DNA of 39,291 nt from a bacterium. GTDB taxonomy: Bacteria > Hydrothermota > Hydrothermia > UBA1063. Below, one piece after another: positions 1-7,994 of this stretch. How positions within the stretch are numbered: position 1 is the first letter of the stretch; each line of letters begins with the position of its first letter. The DNA lies in contig JASEFR010000015.1 in the NCBI GenBank assembly GCA_030019025.1, forward strand, positions 1 to 39,291. The letters run 5' to 3'. A model generated the notes under the pieces. That model ran no database searches. It was not told where the DNA came from and worked only from the letters and a program-made list of their open reading frames with translations. A program made the translations under genes and the position numbers.

Positions 1-2
1 CT

Positions 3-440
3 AAGTTTGATGGGACAAACTGGACTGTGTATAGAACATCAAATTCAGGCCTACCTGATAATTGGGTTACTGCAATAGCGATTGATGCATCGGGTAATAA
101 ATGGATTGGAATATTTGATAGAGGATTAGCGGTCTATGGTCCTGGGGTAGGAGTAGAGGAAGGAAGCAATTACAACGCGAGGAACGGAATAATGAAGGTA
201 TATTCCAATCCACTTACAGGCATAACCAGAATAATCTATGATGTTCCAGAGGATGCAGATGTGAACATTGCTATTTACAACCCTCTTGGTCAGAAGGTTG
301 CAACCCTTGTAGATGGGAATAAGAGAGCAGGGAGTTATACTATAACATGGGATGGAAGCAAATTAAGTGCGGGTATCTACTTTATCAGGTTCAATTCAGG
401 CAGATTTAAAGAGACAAAGAAGATATTCCTGATAAAGTAG
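3..440 (+). CDS. Secreted propeller-repeat protein with T9SS-like C-terminal sorting domain (5'-truncated)
   Basis: The reading frame is open from the window edge, so only the C-terminal 145 or so residues are present. The first internal ATG, at 27, is not the true start. The N-terminal part contains a repeat of the type seen in two-component-regulator propellers (GLPDNWVTAIAID followed by GNKWIG), which folds as a beta-propeller blade. After a short linker, the last 80 residues form a typical type A sorting or FlgD-Ig-like domain: YSNP, then IYNPLGQKVATL, then LSAGIYFIRF, ending in a basic KKIFLIK tail. In FCB-group bacteria such domains direct secretion through the type IX (Por) system and are removed or anchored at the surface. 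The substrate of the propeller is unknown. A strong terminator follows 10 bases after the stop codon. Confidence 0.85.
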   Translation, partial: KFDGTNWTVYRTSNSGLPDNWVTAIAIDASGNKWIGIFDRGLAVYGPGVGVEEGSNYNARNGIMKVYSNPLTGITRIIYDVPEDADVNIAIYNPLGQKVATLVDGNKRAGSYTITWDGSKLSAGIYFIRFNSGRFKETKKIFLIK

Positions 441-450
441 GGTAAGCAAA

Positions 451-479
451 AAAGCGGGGCTTAAGCCCCGCTTTTTTTT
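451..479. terminator. Bidirectional rho-independent terminator
   Basis: A perfect palindrome (AAAGCGGGGCTT/AAGCCCCGCTTT) is flanked by A-rich sequence on the left and a run of T on the right. It reads as a GC-rich hairpin plus U-tract on both strands. It ends the plus-strand propeller gene and also lies just downstream of the small minus-strand ORF at 498-635. Confidence 0.85.
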
Positions 480-497
480 ATTTTACTGTTTCAGATA

Positions 498-635
498 TTA
501 TTCAACCCAGATTTTCACCACCTTGTCCTCTGACTCCACGTTTACAAGTTCTTCGCCATCCTCAATTTCTTTGAGCATCTCCTCTACGTTTATCTCCTCT
601 TTAACATCTTTCACAAAATATTTACCAAACTTCAT
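498..635 (-). CDS. Small hypothetical protein, 45 aa
   Basis: An ATG at 635 opens a 45-codon frame on the minus strand that ends in TAA at 498-500. The protein begins MKFGKYFVKDVKEE, is very acidic in the middle (EEMLKEIEDGEELVNVESED) and ends KVVKIWVE. No family is recognised. The composition and clean reading frame look protein-like. Against it, no Shine-Dalgarno sequence is visible and the frame is open upstream for only about ten codons (NKRELLCL), so it could also be the C-terminal relic of a longer gene. Its stop lies just before the bidirectional terminator at 451-479, which supports a real transcription unit. It sits beside a transposase relic. Confidence 0.4.
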   Translation of the reverse strand: MKFGKYFVKDVKEEINVEEMLKEIEDGEELVNVESEDKVVKIWVE

Positions 636-711
636 AAGGCAGAGCAACTCACGCTTATTAAGATATTATGGGCGATTTGTTCCTTCGCATTTTGAGTAAT
701 AAGATGACTAA

Positions 712-1053
712 CAGGCCAATCACAAAAGATGTTTAAGGGAAGAAATTTTAAAAAAGAAACGAGCGGAATATTCAAGGGAGCCTCAAGAGACGGAGAAGAA
801 CGGGGATTACACAGGAAAGCCAAGGACGATAGTAGGAGAGATAGATATAAAGGTATTGAAGGCAAGAGGCAGCAACTACAATCCCGGTATATTACCAGAT
901 AGGAAGAGAGTTATATTTATCCCAGATGAGATAATAGATGCGATGTTCATGAATGAGATACCCACACGGAAGACGTCAAAAATGATAGAGGATGTTCACC
1001 TCAAAAAAAGGATGATGTCTGCTCCGTTCATTTGCCAGCAGATAGTACATTGA
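712..1053 (+). pseudogene. Decayed transposase fragment, IS256/Mutator-like
   Basis: The frame is open from 712 to the TGA at 1051-1053, without a convincing start. The segment GKPRTIVGEIDIKVLKARG followed by YNPGILPDRKR and PDEIIDAMFMNEIPTRKTSKM matches the layout of the N-terminal part of IS256/Mutator transposases. In those proteins a conserved GEVxIxVPRxR strand is followed by a basic stretch and the motif 'I..MY..G.STR.I...'. About 110 residues survive out of roughly 400. The DDE catalytic core, the start and inverted repeats are not seen, so this is a relic. An ATG at 856 would give only 65 residues. The remaining bases up to 1140 hold no ORF or RNA that I recognise. The family call rests on motif resemblance by eye. 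Confidence 0.55.
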
Positions 1054-1140
1054 AATGCCAGTGTTATGACGTGCCGAATAGATGTTACGATTATACTGTC
1101 TGCAGAGTGAGGATAGATACGTTGTAATAGGTTATCGCTT

Positions 1141-1635
1141 TCAGCAAGCTTTTTTAAAATAAGCTCTCCATTCGTTTCTGAATCTTATACTCCGTTTTTT
1201 TGGTGGTATATACTCCAGCCCCAAGAGGTGAAAAATTTCCTTTTCCCTGGTTGTTATAAGCTTTCCTGTTTCTCTGTCGAAAAGGCCATATTGACTTAGA
1301 AGATACCCTTTATTCTTTGCAATTGCTCTCATCCATATGTTAAATTCTCCAGAGCCAGTTAGGTAGAGGGCGAAACTCTCCCAGCTATCTTTGTATTCTT
1401 CAGGAATACAGTAGAATTCAATGCGTGAATAAAAATCGAGGCCTTTAAGTAATTTCTTTGCCTTTTCGCAGTCCTGCTCATAGAGAAGCAGATCTAAATC
1501 TCCAATGGTCTCTTCCTCCCTTACAAAAGAGCCATAAATTTCGTGTGTTATGCCTTTTTTACTAAGTATTTCTTTGATTTTTTCAACCATAAGACGTGCT
1601 TCTTTGTAGGGGATCCTGTTTTTTACCTTAGCCAT
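1141..1635 (-). CDS. Minimal DNA polymerase X-like nucleotidyltransferase (palm and thumb only)
   Basis: The 164-residue protein carries the Pol-beta superfamily signature GSFVREEETIGDLDLLL at about 35-51, with metal-binding Asp46 and Asp48. It then has the PolX C-terminal region: LTGSGEFNIWMR at 92-103 (compare TGSxxHNxxLR in PolX), YGLFDRETGKLI, and EIFHLLGLEYIPPKKR. The N-terminal HhH/8-kDa lyase domain of PolX (about 570 residues in bacteria) and the C-terminal PHP exonuclease are absent. The expected third catalytic Asp falls at Glu73 in RIEFYCI, a conservative change. The gene has its own ATG with AAGG upstream and diverges from sfsA. It may be a small gap-filling or nucleotide-transfer enzyme, but target and activity are unknown. 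It differs from the MNT/HEPN-type toxin partners because it keeps a PolX thumb. Confidence 0.75.
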   Translation of the reverse strand: MAKVKNRIPYKEARLMVEKIKEILSKKGITHEIYGSFVREEETIGDLDLLLYEQDCEKAKKLLKGLDFYSRIEFYCIPEEYKDSWESFALYLTGSGEFNIWMRAIAKNKGYLLSQYGLFDRETGKLITTREKEIFHLLGLEYIPPKKRSIRFRNEWRAYFKKAC

Positions 1636-1773
1636 CGTTAATTACCTTATAGCTTTTAAATAACAGACCAGTTAATGGAAATTTTATTGCTTTTACCGAT
1701 TTTATTCAATGAATTTCACATGCTATTTTGGGTGTATGCGGATTTCCTTTATTTTTCGTGTAAAATTTTTTGC

Positions 1774-2433
1774 ATGTACTTTCAGAATTTAATTCCAGCC
1801 AGAGTTGTAAAGAGGGAGAAGAGATTCAGGCTTTTTGTTGAAATTAACGGGAGTCTTCAGCTGGCCTATCTACCAAATTCTGGCAGGCTCGGAGAGCTTA
1901 TTTATCCCGGAGCAGAAGTTTTTGTGACCCGAAAAGTTCTTCCTAAGAGAAAAACAAGTTATGAGGTGGTGCTTGCAAAAGAGGGAAATATTTTTGTATC
2001 TGTTAATGCTCATCTTGCAAACGAACTGTTTGTAGAAAATATTAACAAAATGCCCTTCAAGGTAAAGGATTTTAGGCGTGAGTTTGTCTTTCTCGACTCA
2101 CGTTTCGATTTTCTTGTTAATGATGAAATATTGATTGAGGTCAAATCCTGTACATTGGTAAAAGATTCTATCGGATTATTTCCCGATGCGCCTACCCTTA
2201 GAGGGACTAAGCATTTGAAAACTCTGTTGGAGTGGCCTGGTAAAAAAGGACTTATTTTTGTAATTCAACGGGAGGATGCAAAGTATATGTCGGCAAACTT
2301 TGAAATGGATCAAAAGTTTGGTAAGACTTACTTGGAGGTGCTGAAGAAGGCTGATTATGTTCTTGCCTTTAACACAAGGGTCTCTCCTTCTGGTATTTTC
2401 TTTAAAGAGTTTGTTCCGGTTATTGGAGTTTAA
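1774..2433 (+). CDS. sfsA: SfsA family protein (sugar fermentation stimulation protein homologue)
   Basis: The 219-residue product is recognised as SfsA from LIPARVVKREKRFRLFVE at the N-terminus, YLPNSGRLGEL (the OB-like N-terminal domain), and the C-terminal nuclease-fold part with DSRFDFLV, EIEVK-like ILIEVKSCTLV, FPDAPTLRGTKHL and the final GIFF region. In E. coli SfsA affects maltose gene expression and binds DNA; the C-terminal domain resembles restriction-endonuclease-like nucleases. The biochemical role remains unsettled. An upstream ATG at 1675 would add 33 hydrophobic residues absent from the family, so the ATG at 1774 (MYFQNL) is chosen, although no clear Shine-Dalgarno precedes it. 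The aldehyde oxidoreductase cluster begins 12 bases downstream. Confidence 0.9.
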   Translation: MYFQNLIPARVVKREKRFRLFVEINGSLQLAYLPNSGRLGELIYPGAEVFVTRKVLPKRKTSYEVVLAKEGNIFVSVNAHLANELFVENINKMPFKVKDFRREFVFLDSRFDFLVNDEILIEVKSCTLVKDSIGLFPDAPTLRGTKHLKTLLEWPGKKGLIFVIQREDAKYMSANFEMDQKFGKTYLEVLKKADYVLAFNTRVSPSGIFFKEFVPVIGV

Positions 2434-2444
2434 AATATATAATC

Positions 2445-2903
2445 ATGAAAGTGTTAATGGTGAACTACGAAAATTGTACGGGATGCAGACTTTGTGAAAT
2501 GGCCTGCAGCTCAGGCCATTTCAGTCTTTACAGCCACGGCTATTCTCGCATAAGGGTTGTTAAAGGCAAGACCTTTTTCAATTTCTATCCCCAATTCTGT
2601 TCTCAGTGTGGAGATGCCTTTTGTGTAAGAGCCTGTCCAACTGGTGCGCTGGAGAAGAAATTTAATGTCATTCATTACGAGAAAGAGAAGTGCATTCTCT
2701 GCAGGCAGTGTACTTTTGCCTGTCCATGGGGTTTTATCTACCCAGACCCTGAAATGCAATTTATGATTAAGTGTGACCTGTGTGGAGGTGACCCGGAGTG
2801 TGTGAAAGTTTGCTTGCAGGACGCTCTTGCTTTTGTTGATGCTGATGAATCGGCGGACATAAAGCACTTTTCAAATGTTAACAGGGTGGAAGGTGTAAAA
2901 TGA
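2445..2903 (+). CDS. Polyferredoxin electron-transfer subunit of aldehyde oxidoreductase (AorA-like)
   Basis: The 152-residue protein has sixteen cysteines in four groups: C11/14/17/21, C52/55/60/64, C83/86/89/93 and C110/113/119/123. This is the arrangement of DMSO-reductase-B/HycB-type ferredoxins with four [4Fe-4S] clusters. Its stop overlaps the start of the aldehyde oxidoreductase gene (ATGA), so the two are translationally coupled and are inferred to be subunits of one enzyme. In Aromatoleum AOR, the small subunit AorA has the same size and also carries four clusters that pass electrons between the tungsten subunit and the FAD subunit. The start at 2445 is MKVLMVNYENC; a TATAAT-like sequence sits right before it, but no well-placed -35 or Shine-Dalgarno is visible. 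Confidence 0.85.
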   Translation: MKVLMVNYENCTGCRLCEMACSSGHFSLYSHGYSRIRVVKGKTFFNFYPQFCSQCGDAFCVRACPTGALEKKFNVIHYEKEKCILCRQCTFACPWGFIYPDPEMQFMIKCDLCGGDPECVKVCLQDALAFVDADESADIKHFSNVNRVEGVK

Positions 2904-4699
2904 GTTTTAAAATTTTGAGAATAAACTTATCTGATAAAACTTACTACATTGAAGAACTGAGTGAGGAGATCTTCAGGAAATACCTGCTCGGCAGAGGTAT
3001 AGGTGATTACATATTTTTCAAGGAGGTTGAGCCCTCAATTGAGCCATATTCAGCAGAAAACAGGCTAATTTTCTCCACAGGGCCCTTTGCAGGTACAACT
3101 GTCCCTGGCGCTGCAAGGCTTTCCTGTGTTACGAGAAGCCCATTGACTGGCACAATCACAAGCACCAATGCGGGTGGCCATTTTGGAATGGAGATGGCTT
3201 TAGCCGGGTATCATGTTATTGTAGTGGAGGGTATTTCTGACTCTCCGGTCTATGTTTATATTGAGGGCAAGAAAGTAATTTTCGGGGATGCCTCTAAGCT
3301 TTGGGGTAAGACAACATCGGAGACGGATATATTGCTTAAAAAATTAACCCATCCGAAGAGCAAAACCCTTGTGATTGGACCTGCAGGAGAAAATCTGTCT
3401 CCCATTGCAGGGATTTTTGTGGATGGTCACAGAGCGCTGGGAAGAGGCGGCGCAGGTGGAGTAATGGGGAGTAAGAAACTAAAGGGGATCGCAATTCTTG
3501 GAAAATCTAAGATAGAATTCAAAGGAGAAGCTCATAAATTTAAGGAAATATTAAGCAATTTGTATTCCCGTCTTAGGCAATCAGAAGGCCTTAAACGTTT
3601 CAGAACTTTTGGGACAACGGGAAATGTAAGGAGTATAAATCTTGCCGGTTCTTTTCCAACGAGAAACTTCCGGGATTCCTATCTTGAAGGATTTGAGAGT
3701 ATAAATGGCACCGAAGTGAATAGACTGTTTTTTGTTAGAGCTGGTGCCTGTGCCCAGTGTCCTGTTAGTTGTAATAGGATCACAAGAGTGGAGTATGAAG
3801 GCAGGATTTATCTTGTAAGCGGACCCGAATACGAGACACAGTGGGCTTTTGGCGGTGCTACGGGTGTAACAGATTTGAAGTATGTAATTTTGGCGCACCA
3901 TTTAGCCAACGAATACGGCTTTGATGGAATTTCTCTCGGCTCAACTGTTGCTTGTCTCATGGATCTTTATGAAGATGGGCATGTTAAGGATTTGCCGGTA
4001 GAGGCCAATTTTGGCGATGGAGAAGCGATGATCAAGTTAATACAACTTGCTGGAAGAAACGAAGGCATTGGGACGATCATAAAAGAGGGTTCACTGAGGT
4101 TGGCTTCCCATTTTGGTCATCCAGAATATTCGATGAGCGTGAAGGGGCAGGAAATTCCAGCCTATGACCCAAGGGGTATAAAAGGGATGGGTATCGGGTA
4201 TGCCACTTCTACCCGCGGTGCCTGTCATCTGCGGGGCTTCAATACGTCGCAGGAAGTCTATAACGCGCCTGATCCAGAGTATAGATTGAAATATACAGAC
4301 GAAAAGATCGATTTTCTCATAACTAATCAAAATATGAGGGCACTTCAGGATTCTCTCGGTGTTTGTGCCTTTGTTGGAGGATATTATGAACTTGAGGATT
4401 ACTGTACTTTGATTCAATCCCTCTTAGGTATTTCAATAACTCCTGAAGAACTTTATAGGGTTGGGGAAAGGGTCTGGAATGTTGAGAATCTTTATAACAG
4501 AAAGGCAGGTATTACAAAGGATCAGGATACTTTACCGGAAAGGATTTTCAATCTCCCTGCTGAGAGCGGACCTTCAGCGGGTGAGGCTTACGACAGGTCA
4601 GAGTTTGAAAGGCTACTTAATCTTTATTACAGAAGAAGAGGCTGGAATGAAGAGGGATGGCCTGAAGCGGGTAAATTAAGAGAACTCGGCATTGAGTGA
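2900..4699 (+). CDS. aor: Tungsten-type aldehyde:ferredoxin oxidoreductase catalytic subunit (AorB-like)
   Basis: At 599 residues this is close to Pyrococcus AOR (605). The N-terminal domain has FSTGPFAGTTVPGAAR and LTGTITSTNAGGHFG, which bind the bis-tungstopterin. The [4Fe-4S] ligands are Cys284, Cys287, Cys291 (CAQCPVSC) and Cys489 (SLGVCAFV), matching the CxxCxxxC...C pattern of the family. The active-site segment GPEYET (about 308-313) and ATSTRGACHLRG with His443 correspond to the catalytic Glu and His region. The reaction is reversible oxidation of aldehydes to carboxylic acids, in the cytoplasm. Overlaps with both neighbours (4 and 8 bases) indicate one operon and a three-subunit complex. 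The natural substrate is not deducible; formaldehyde- or glyceraldehyde-specific paralogues exist in the same family. Confidence 0.93.
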   Translation: MSFKILRINLSDKTYYIEELSEEIFRKYLLGRGIGDYIFFKEVEPSIEPYSAENRLIFSTGPFAGTTVPGAARLSCVTRSPLTGTITSTNAGGHFGMEMALAGYHVIVVEGISDSPVYVYIEGKKVIFGDASKLWGKTTSETDILLKKLTHPKSKTLVIGPAGENLSPIAGIFVDGHRALGRGGAGGVMGSKKLKGIAILGKSKIEFKGEAHKFKEILSNLYSRLRQSEGLKRFRTFGTTGNVRSINLAGSFPTRNFRDSYLEGFESINGTEVNRLFFVRAGACAQCPVSCNRITRVEYEGRIYLVSGPEYETQWAFGGATGVTDLKYVILAHHLANEYGFDGISLGSTVACLMDLYEDGHVKDLPVEANFGDGEAMIKLIQLAGRNEGIGTIIKEGSLRLASHFGHPEYSMSVKGQEIPAYDPRGIKGMGIGYATSTRGACHLRGFNTSQEVYNAPDPEYRLKYTDEKIDFLITNQNMRALQDSLGVCAFVGGYYELEDYCTLIQSLLGISITPEELYRVGERVWNVENLYNRKAGITKDQDTLPERIFNLPAESGPSAGEAYDRSEFERLLNLYYRRRGWNEEGWPEAGKLRELGIE

Positions 4700-5762
4700 A
4701 TACGTATTAGTTGGTTCAGGTCCTGCATCCATTAATTGTGCCTTAACTTTAAGAAAATTAAGGCCCAATTTAAGAATTAAAATAATCACTGATTCTTCTT
4801 TTCTTTTCGTAAAGATGGCGGGGCCATCGGTTTTGAAAAAAGAAATTAAGCCTTCCAACTTAGTTAAGGCACCACCTGAAGGTATAGAAATTGTGTTCAA
4901 TGAGAAAGTGCTGGGAGTTGATTTAGAAAGGAAAGTTGTGTTTTCATCGAATAAGGAATGGAACTATGAGAAATTATTTATTGGAACGGGTTCACGACAT
5001 CGTGCCTGTGCTTTTCACGGAGCTTTTTATCCCGATGAGTTTAACTCAATGCTGGAATTAAGAAACCTCATTTTGAATGGAAGGGTTAGAAAAGCGGTTA
5101 TATACGGCTTCGGAATGGTAACCCTTGAACTCATTGATATTTTATATTCCTATGGCATTGTTACTACCGTTGTTTCTTCCTCTTCTTATCCCCTGAGCAC
5201 TCTGGTATTCGATGAACTGGGAAAGAGACTAACTGCTTATTTTTCGCGCTTTGCCAGAATTGTTCTGGCAAACGAAATAGAAATGTTTGATGGGAAATGT
5301 GTCTATTTGAAAGACGGAAAACAAATTCCCTGTGATGCATTGATCGTGGCAAAGGGAACCGTTGCAAATCCCCTTATTCCGGAGATTAAGGTGAACGAGT
5401 TTATGCAAACGCAGTATGAAGAAGTGTTTTCTGGCGGTGATGCCGTCAGAGTGAGAGATAAAATAACGGGTGAATTCAAATTCATGCACTTGAACACCGT
5501 TGCATGGAAGACCGGTCATTATGCGGGTCTAAATATGGGAGGCTTAAGGGTTCCCTTTCCGGGTGCTACCTTCTTATCAGTTACAAAAACAAGAAATTTC
5601 AGTGTCTTTCTCTATGGTGAACTCAAAAATTTTGACGATTTTAAGATTGAAGAAAGAGATGGTTCACTCTTATGCAGCACCTTCCGGAGTGGAAAGGAAG
5701 TAGGTCTCTTTGCACTAAATAGAGAAGTTAATTTTTGGGAATTCACGCGATTTTTTGGCTAA
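4692..5762 (+). CDS. FAD/NAD(P)-binding oxidoreductase subunit (AorC-like)
   Basis: The 356-residue protein begins at a TTG at 4692 inside the end of the AOR gene. Its N-terminus YVLVGSGPASINCALTLR holds the GxGxxA/S dinucleotide fold for FAD. A second Rossmann segment, KAVIYGFGMVTLELIDIL, would bind NAD(P)H. The motif FSGGDAVRV near residue 250 is the second FAD-contacting GD motif of class I/II pyridine nucleotide-disulphide oxidoreductases. No CxxxxC redox disulphide is seen, so it is of the NADH:ferredoxin or rubredoxin reductase type. The position directly after a polyferredoxin and AOR is that of AorC in Aromatoleum, which links the tungsten enzyme to NAD+. AorC is somewhat longer (about 46 kDa against about 39 kDa here). 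Confidence 0.82.
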   Translation: MSEYVLVGSGPASINCALTLRKLRPNLRIKIITDSSFLFVKMAGPSVLKKEIKPSNLVKAPPEGIEIVFNEKVLGVDLERKVVFSSNKEWNYEKLFIGTGSRHRACAFHGAFYPDEFNSMLELRNLILNGRVRKAVIYGFGMVTLELIDILYSYGIVTTVVSSSSYPLSTLVFDELGKRLTAYFSRFARIVLANEIEMFDGKCVYLKDGKQIPCDALIVAKGTVANPLIPEIKVNEFMQTQYEEVFSGGDAVRVRDKITGEFKFMHLNTVAWKTGHYAGLNMGGLRVPFPGATFLSVTKTRNFSVFLYGELKNFDDFKIEERDGSLLCSTFRSGKEVGLFALNREVNFWEFTRFFG

Positions 5763-5851
5763 GGATATTAGCTTTGCCGTGGAAGTCTCCTTTCATTTGT
5801 TCGCATTGCGTACTTTATAATTGTTAGCAACACGAACAAAGGGGGGAGTTG

Positions 5852-7947
5852 ATGCTAATTTTTATGCTCATCCTATCTTCAGCTTTAAGAGTTCCTTTGA
5901 TCACGGAAGATGTTAAGCTGGATGGATTTCTTGAACCCTTGTGGGACTCTGCTTTAGTCTTTAGCAATTTTAAAGTATTTGAGCCTCAGGATAAAGAATT
6001 ACCTTCTTTCGCTACCAAATTTTATGTACTTCAGACGGAAAACTCGATATACGTTGCTTTTAGGTGTGAGCAAGACCAGGTAGTGAGTAGGGTAGGGCTG
6101 AGGGATGTAGCAGAAGGTGATTTTGTGGGTGTTTACTTTGATACCTTTGGTAGAGGAGGTAGTGTTTATTTCTTCGGTGTAAATGTGGCGGGAGTGCAGG
6201 TCGATCGTATTATCACGGGTGGGGGAAAGTTACCCGATGATAGTTGGGACGGGGTTTGGTTTTCAGCCGTTAGAAACTACAACGGAGAATACATAGTGGA
6301 AATAAAAATTCCCTTTAAAACTCTCCAGTATGACCTAAAAAACCCAATTTTTCGCATGGAGGCAACACGGTTTATCACCGAGACTAATGAAAGACTTTAT
6401 CTTGGTAAGTATGGGAGGGAGTGGGGATTAAATCCCGTTGATTTCCCAATTGAAATTGAGTTAAAATTGCCAAATAAGTCCTTTGGATTTGAACTTTTGC
6501 CCGTTATATTGGTGGAAAAAGACAGCATGGAATTCAGGTTAAGAGCGGGAGTAGGTTCAAAATGGTCTCCTTCAAATAGCTGTCATTAAATTTTACTTTT
6601 TATCCGGATTTCTCGCAGGTGGAAGCGGATCCCTTTATTTTAAAACTGGGTAAATATGAAGAGTATCTTGAGGAAAGGAGGCCTTTTTTCGTTGAAGGGG
6701 GCGAGGTATTTAGATTTCGTTCTAATCCTTACACCTTTGGCTTTGGCCCATCCATAAATCCATTTTACTCCAGAAGAATAGGTAAGGCATTGTATGGAAG
6801 TACCATTGTTCCTTTGATTTTTGGGTTTAAGGGCTTTATCAAGTCTCGCGGGTTCGAAGGAGGTTTGCTTTCTACTTTGACTGATGTTGCCTTTTATATT
6901 GACGATTATGGAGATACCATACGAGAGGAGAAGGCAGTTTATAATGTTCTATCCTTTAGAAAACAACTTTCAGGGTACTCCAATTTTGGTTTTATTTATT
7001 CAGGAAAAGTTTCCCAAGATGATATTTTCAAAAACCACTCTGCTGGCATCAATTTTCACTACTTTATTCAAAAAACAGAACTGACAGGAACTTACTCTGT
7101 TTCGCTCTATGAAAAAAATGTGGGGAATGCCTTTGCTTTACACATTACCACCCTTGAAGAAGATCATCACTTCATGTTTTCTGTTATGAATATTGATACT
7201 CTTTATAATGTTTCTGAGATAGGGTATACGCCATGGGTTGGACTTCGCAGAGTTGCAATTATGGCTGGACCTAATTTTGAAATTGCCGGGAGTAAACTTC
7301 AATATGCTTCTTTTTCTTTGGGTTTCAATAGCAAAGCAGAAGCGTATGAAGGAATGAAGAGCCAAAATTTCTTGTTCTTACATACTTCTTTGAATTACAA
7401 AAATGGCGCTGGGATTGAGTTTCACCTCTCTGGAGGGAGAGAGTATGTTGAGGATTATATAAAAGAATATGAGGTTAACATTGATGGTTGGTCTTCTCCC
7501 AATGCAAGATTAGAGTTCAGGGGAGGTCTCGGTCTCCATAGAGGTTATAACTATTATCGTGGATATGAGGGATTGATGGTGTCTCACCGTGGGGTATTTA
7601 GAATCCATGGGGATTCCAGGTATAATTGGGAGATACGTTTAAGAGGATGGCTTGAGTTTGACCCTTCTACGAGCTTAGAAGAGTATACTCTTTCCTTTCA
7701 ACCAAGGTTTCAATATGCCCTGAATAAGGATTTATTGGTAAGTTTCTATGGACAGTATGTTAAGCTTATCAAATCATATGAAACGGCGAGTAAAAATGTG
7801 AATCTCTTAATTTCTTACAATTTCAGGCCTAAGAGTTGGATTTACCTTGTGTTGTCAAAAGATTTTGCCAGTGACGGCTCGCAAGGACAACCGCAAGGGG
7901 TGTCTTTAAACTCAGGTATTTGTTTTATTTTTAGCAATTTTGCTTGA
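5852..7947 (+). pseudogene. Outer-membrane CBM9-like/DUF5916 beta-barrel protein, interrupted by a frameshift
   Basis: The first frame (ATG 5852 to TAA 6589) encodes a signal peptide (MLIFMLILSSA) and a CBM9-like domain: LDGFLEPLWDSA, FYVLQTENSIYVAFRCE, VGVYFDTFG. It continues towards a barrel. The second frame resumes at 6580 with LSLNFTFYPDFSQVEADPF and RRPFFVEGGEVFRF, which are the hallmark strands of DUF5916 proteins, and runs to 7947 as beta strands rich in aromatic residues, ending ...FIFSNFA. The family motif NLTLNPDFSQVEADP is therefore split across frames, consistent with one missing base near 6575-6580. No slippery heptamer is visible. Either the gene is broken or the sequence has an error there. 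The first start is placed at 5852 because GGGGGGAG precedes it; a TTG at 5849 is less likely. The function of the family is unknown. Confidence 0.8.
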
Positions 7948-7972
7948 TAATGCACATCTGCTGAAATATAAT
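7944..7972 (+). promoter_or_regulatory. Sigma-70-type promoter of the symporter-CoA-transferase-kor operon
   Basis: TTGATA (7944-7949) and TATAAT (7967-7972) are separated by 17 bases. The promoter overlaps the stop of the upstream gene and leaves a leader of roughly 15 bases before the symporter ATG, including its Shine-Dalgarno sequence. Confidence 0.65.
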
Positions 7973-7994
7973 TTATTTCAAAAGGAGAGGTTAA

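Noticed and set aside
498-635. Small acidic ORF as the antitoxin of a toxin-antitoxin pair with the PolX-like nucleotidyltransferase
   Set aside because: The two are about 500 bases apart with a transposase relic between, and the enzyme has a PolX thumb instead of the compact MNT form; no support for pairing.
632-865. 77-residue minus-strand ORF
   Set aside because: It lies antisense to the transposase relic and has a low-complexity hydrophobic sequence without family features; treated as a shadow.
1675-1773. N-terminal extension of SfsA as a membrane anchor
   Set aside because: The extra 33 hydrophobic residues are not part of the SfsA family and lie in AT-rich intergenic DNA; the ATG at 1774 fits the family start.
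2511-2867. 118-residue minus-strand ORF inside the AorA-like gene
   Set aside because: It is fully antisense to a well-supported four-cluster ferredoxin and has no recognisable motif.
5797-5821. Promoter ahead of the DUF5916-like gene
   Set aside because: A perfect TATAAT occurs at 5816-5821, but the nearest TTG-type -35 candidates have 13- or 19-base spacing, so it was not listed as a feature.
6575-6590. Programmed -1 ribosomal frameshift joining the two DUF5916 frames
   Set aside because: No X-XXY-YYZ slippery heptamer or obvious downstream pseudoknot was seen at the crossover; a one-base deletion or sequencing error explains the data more simply.
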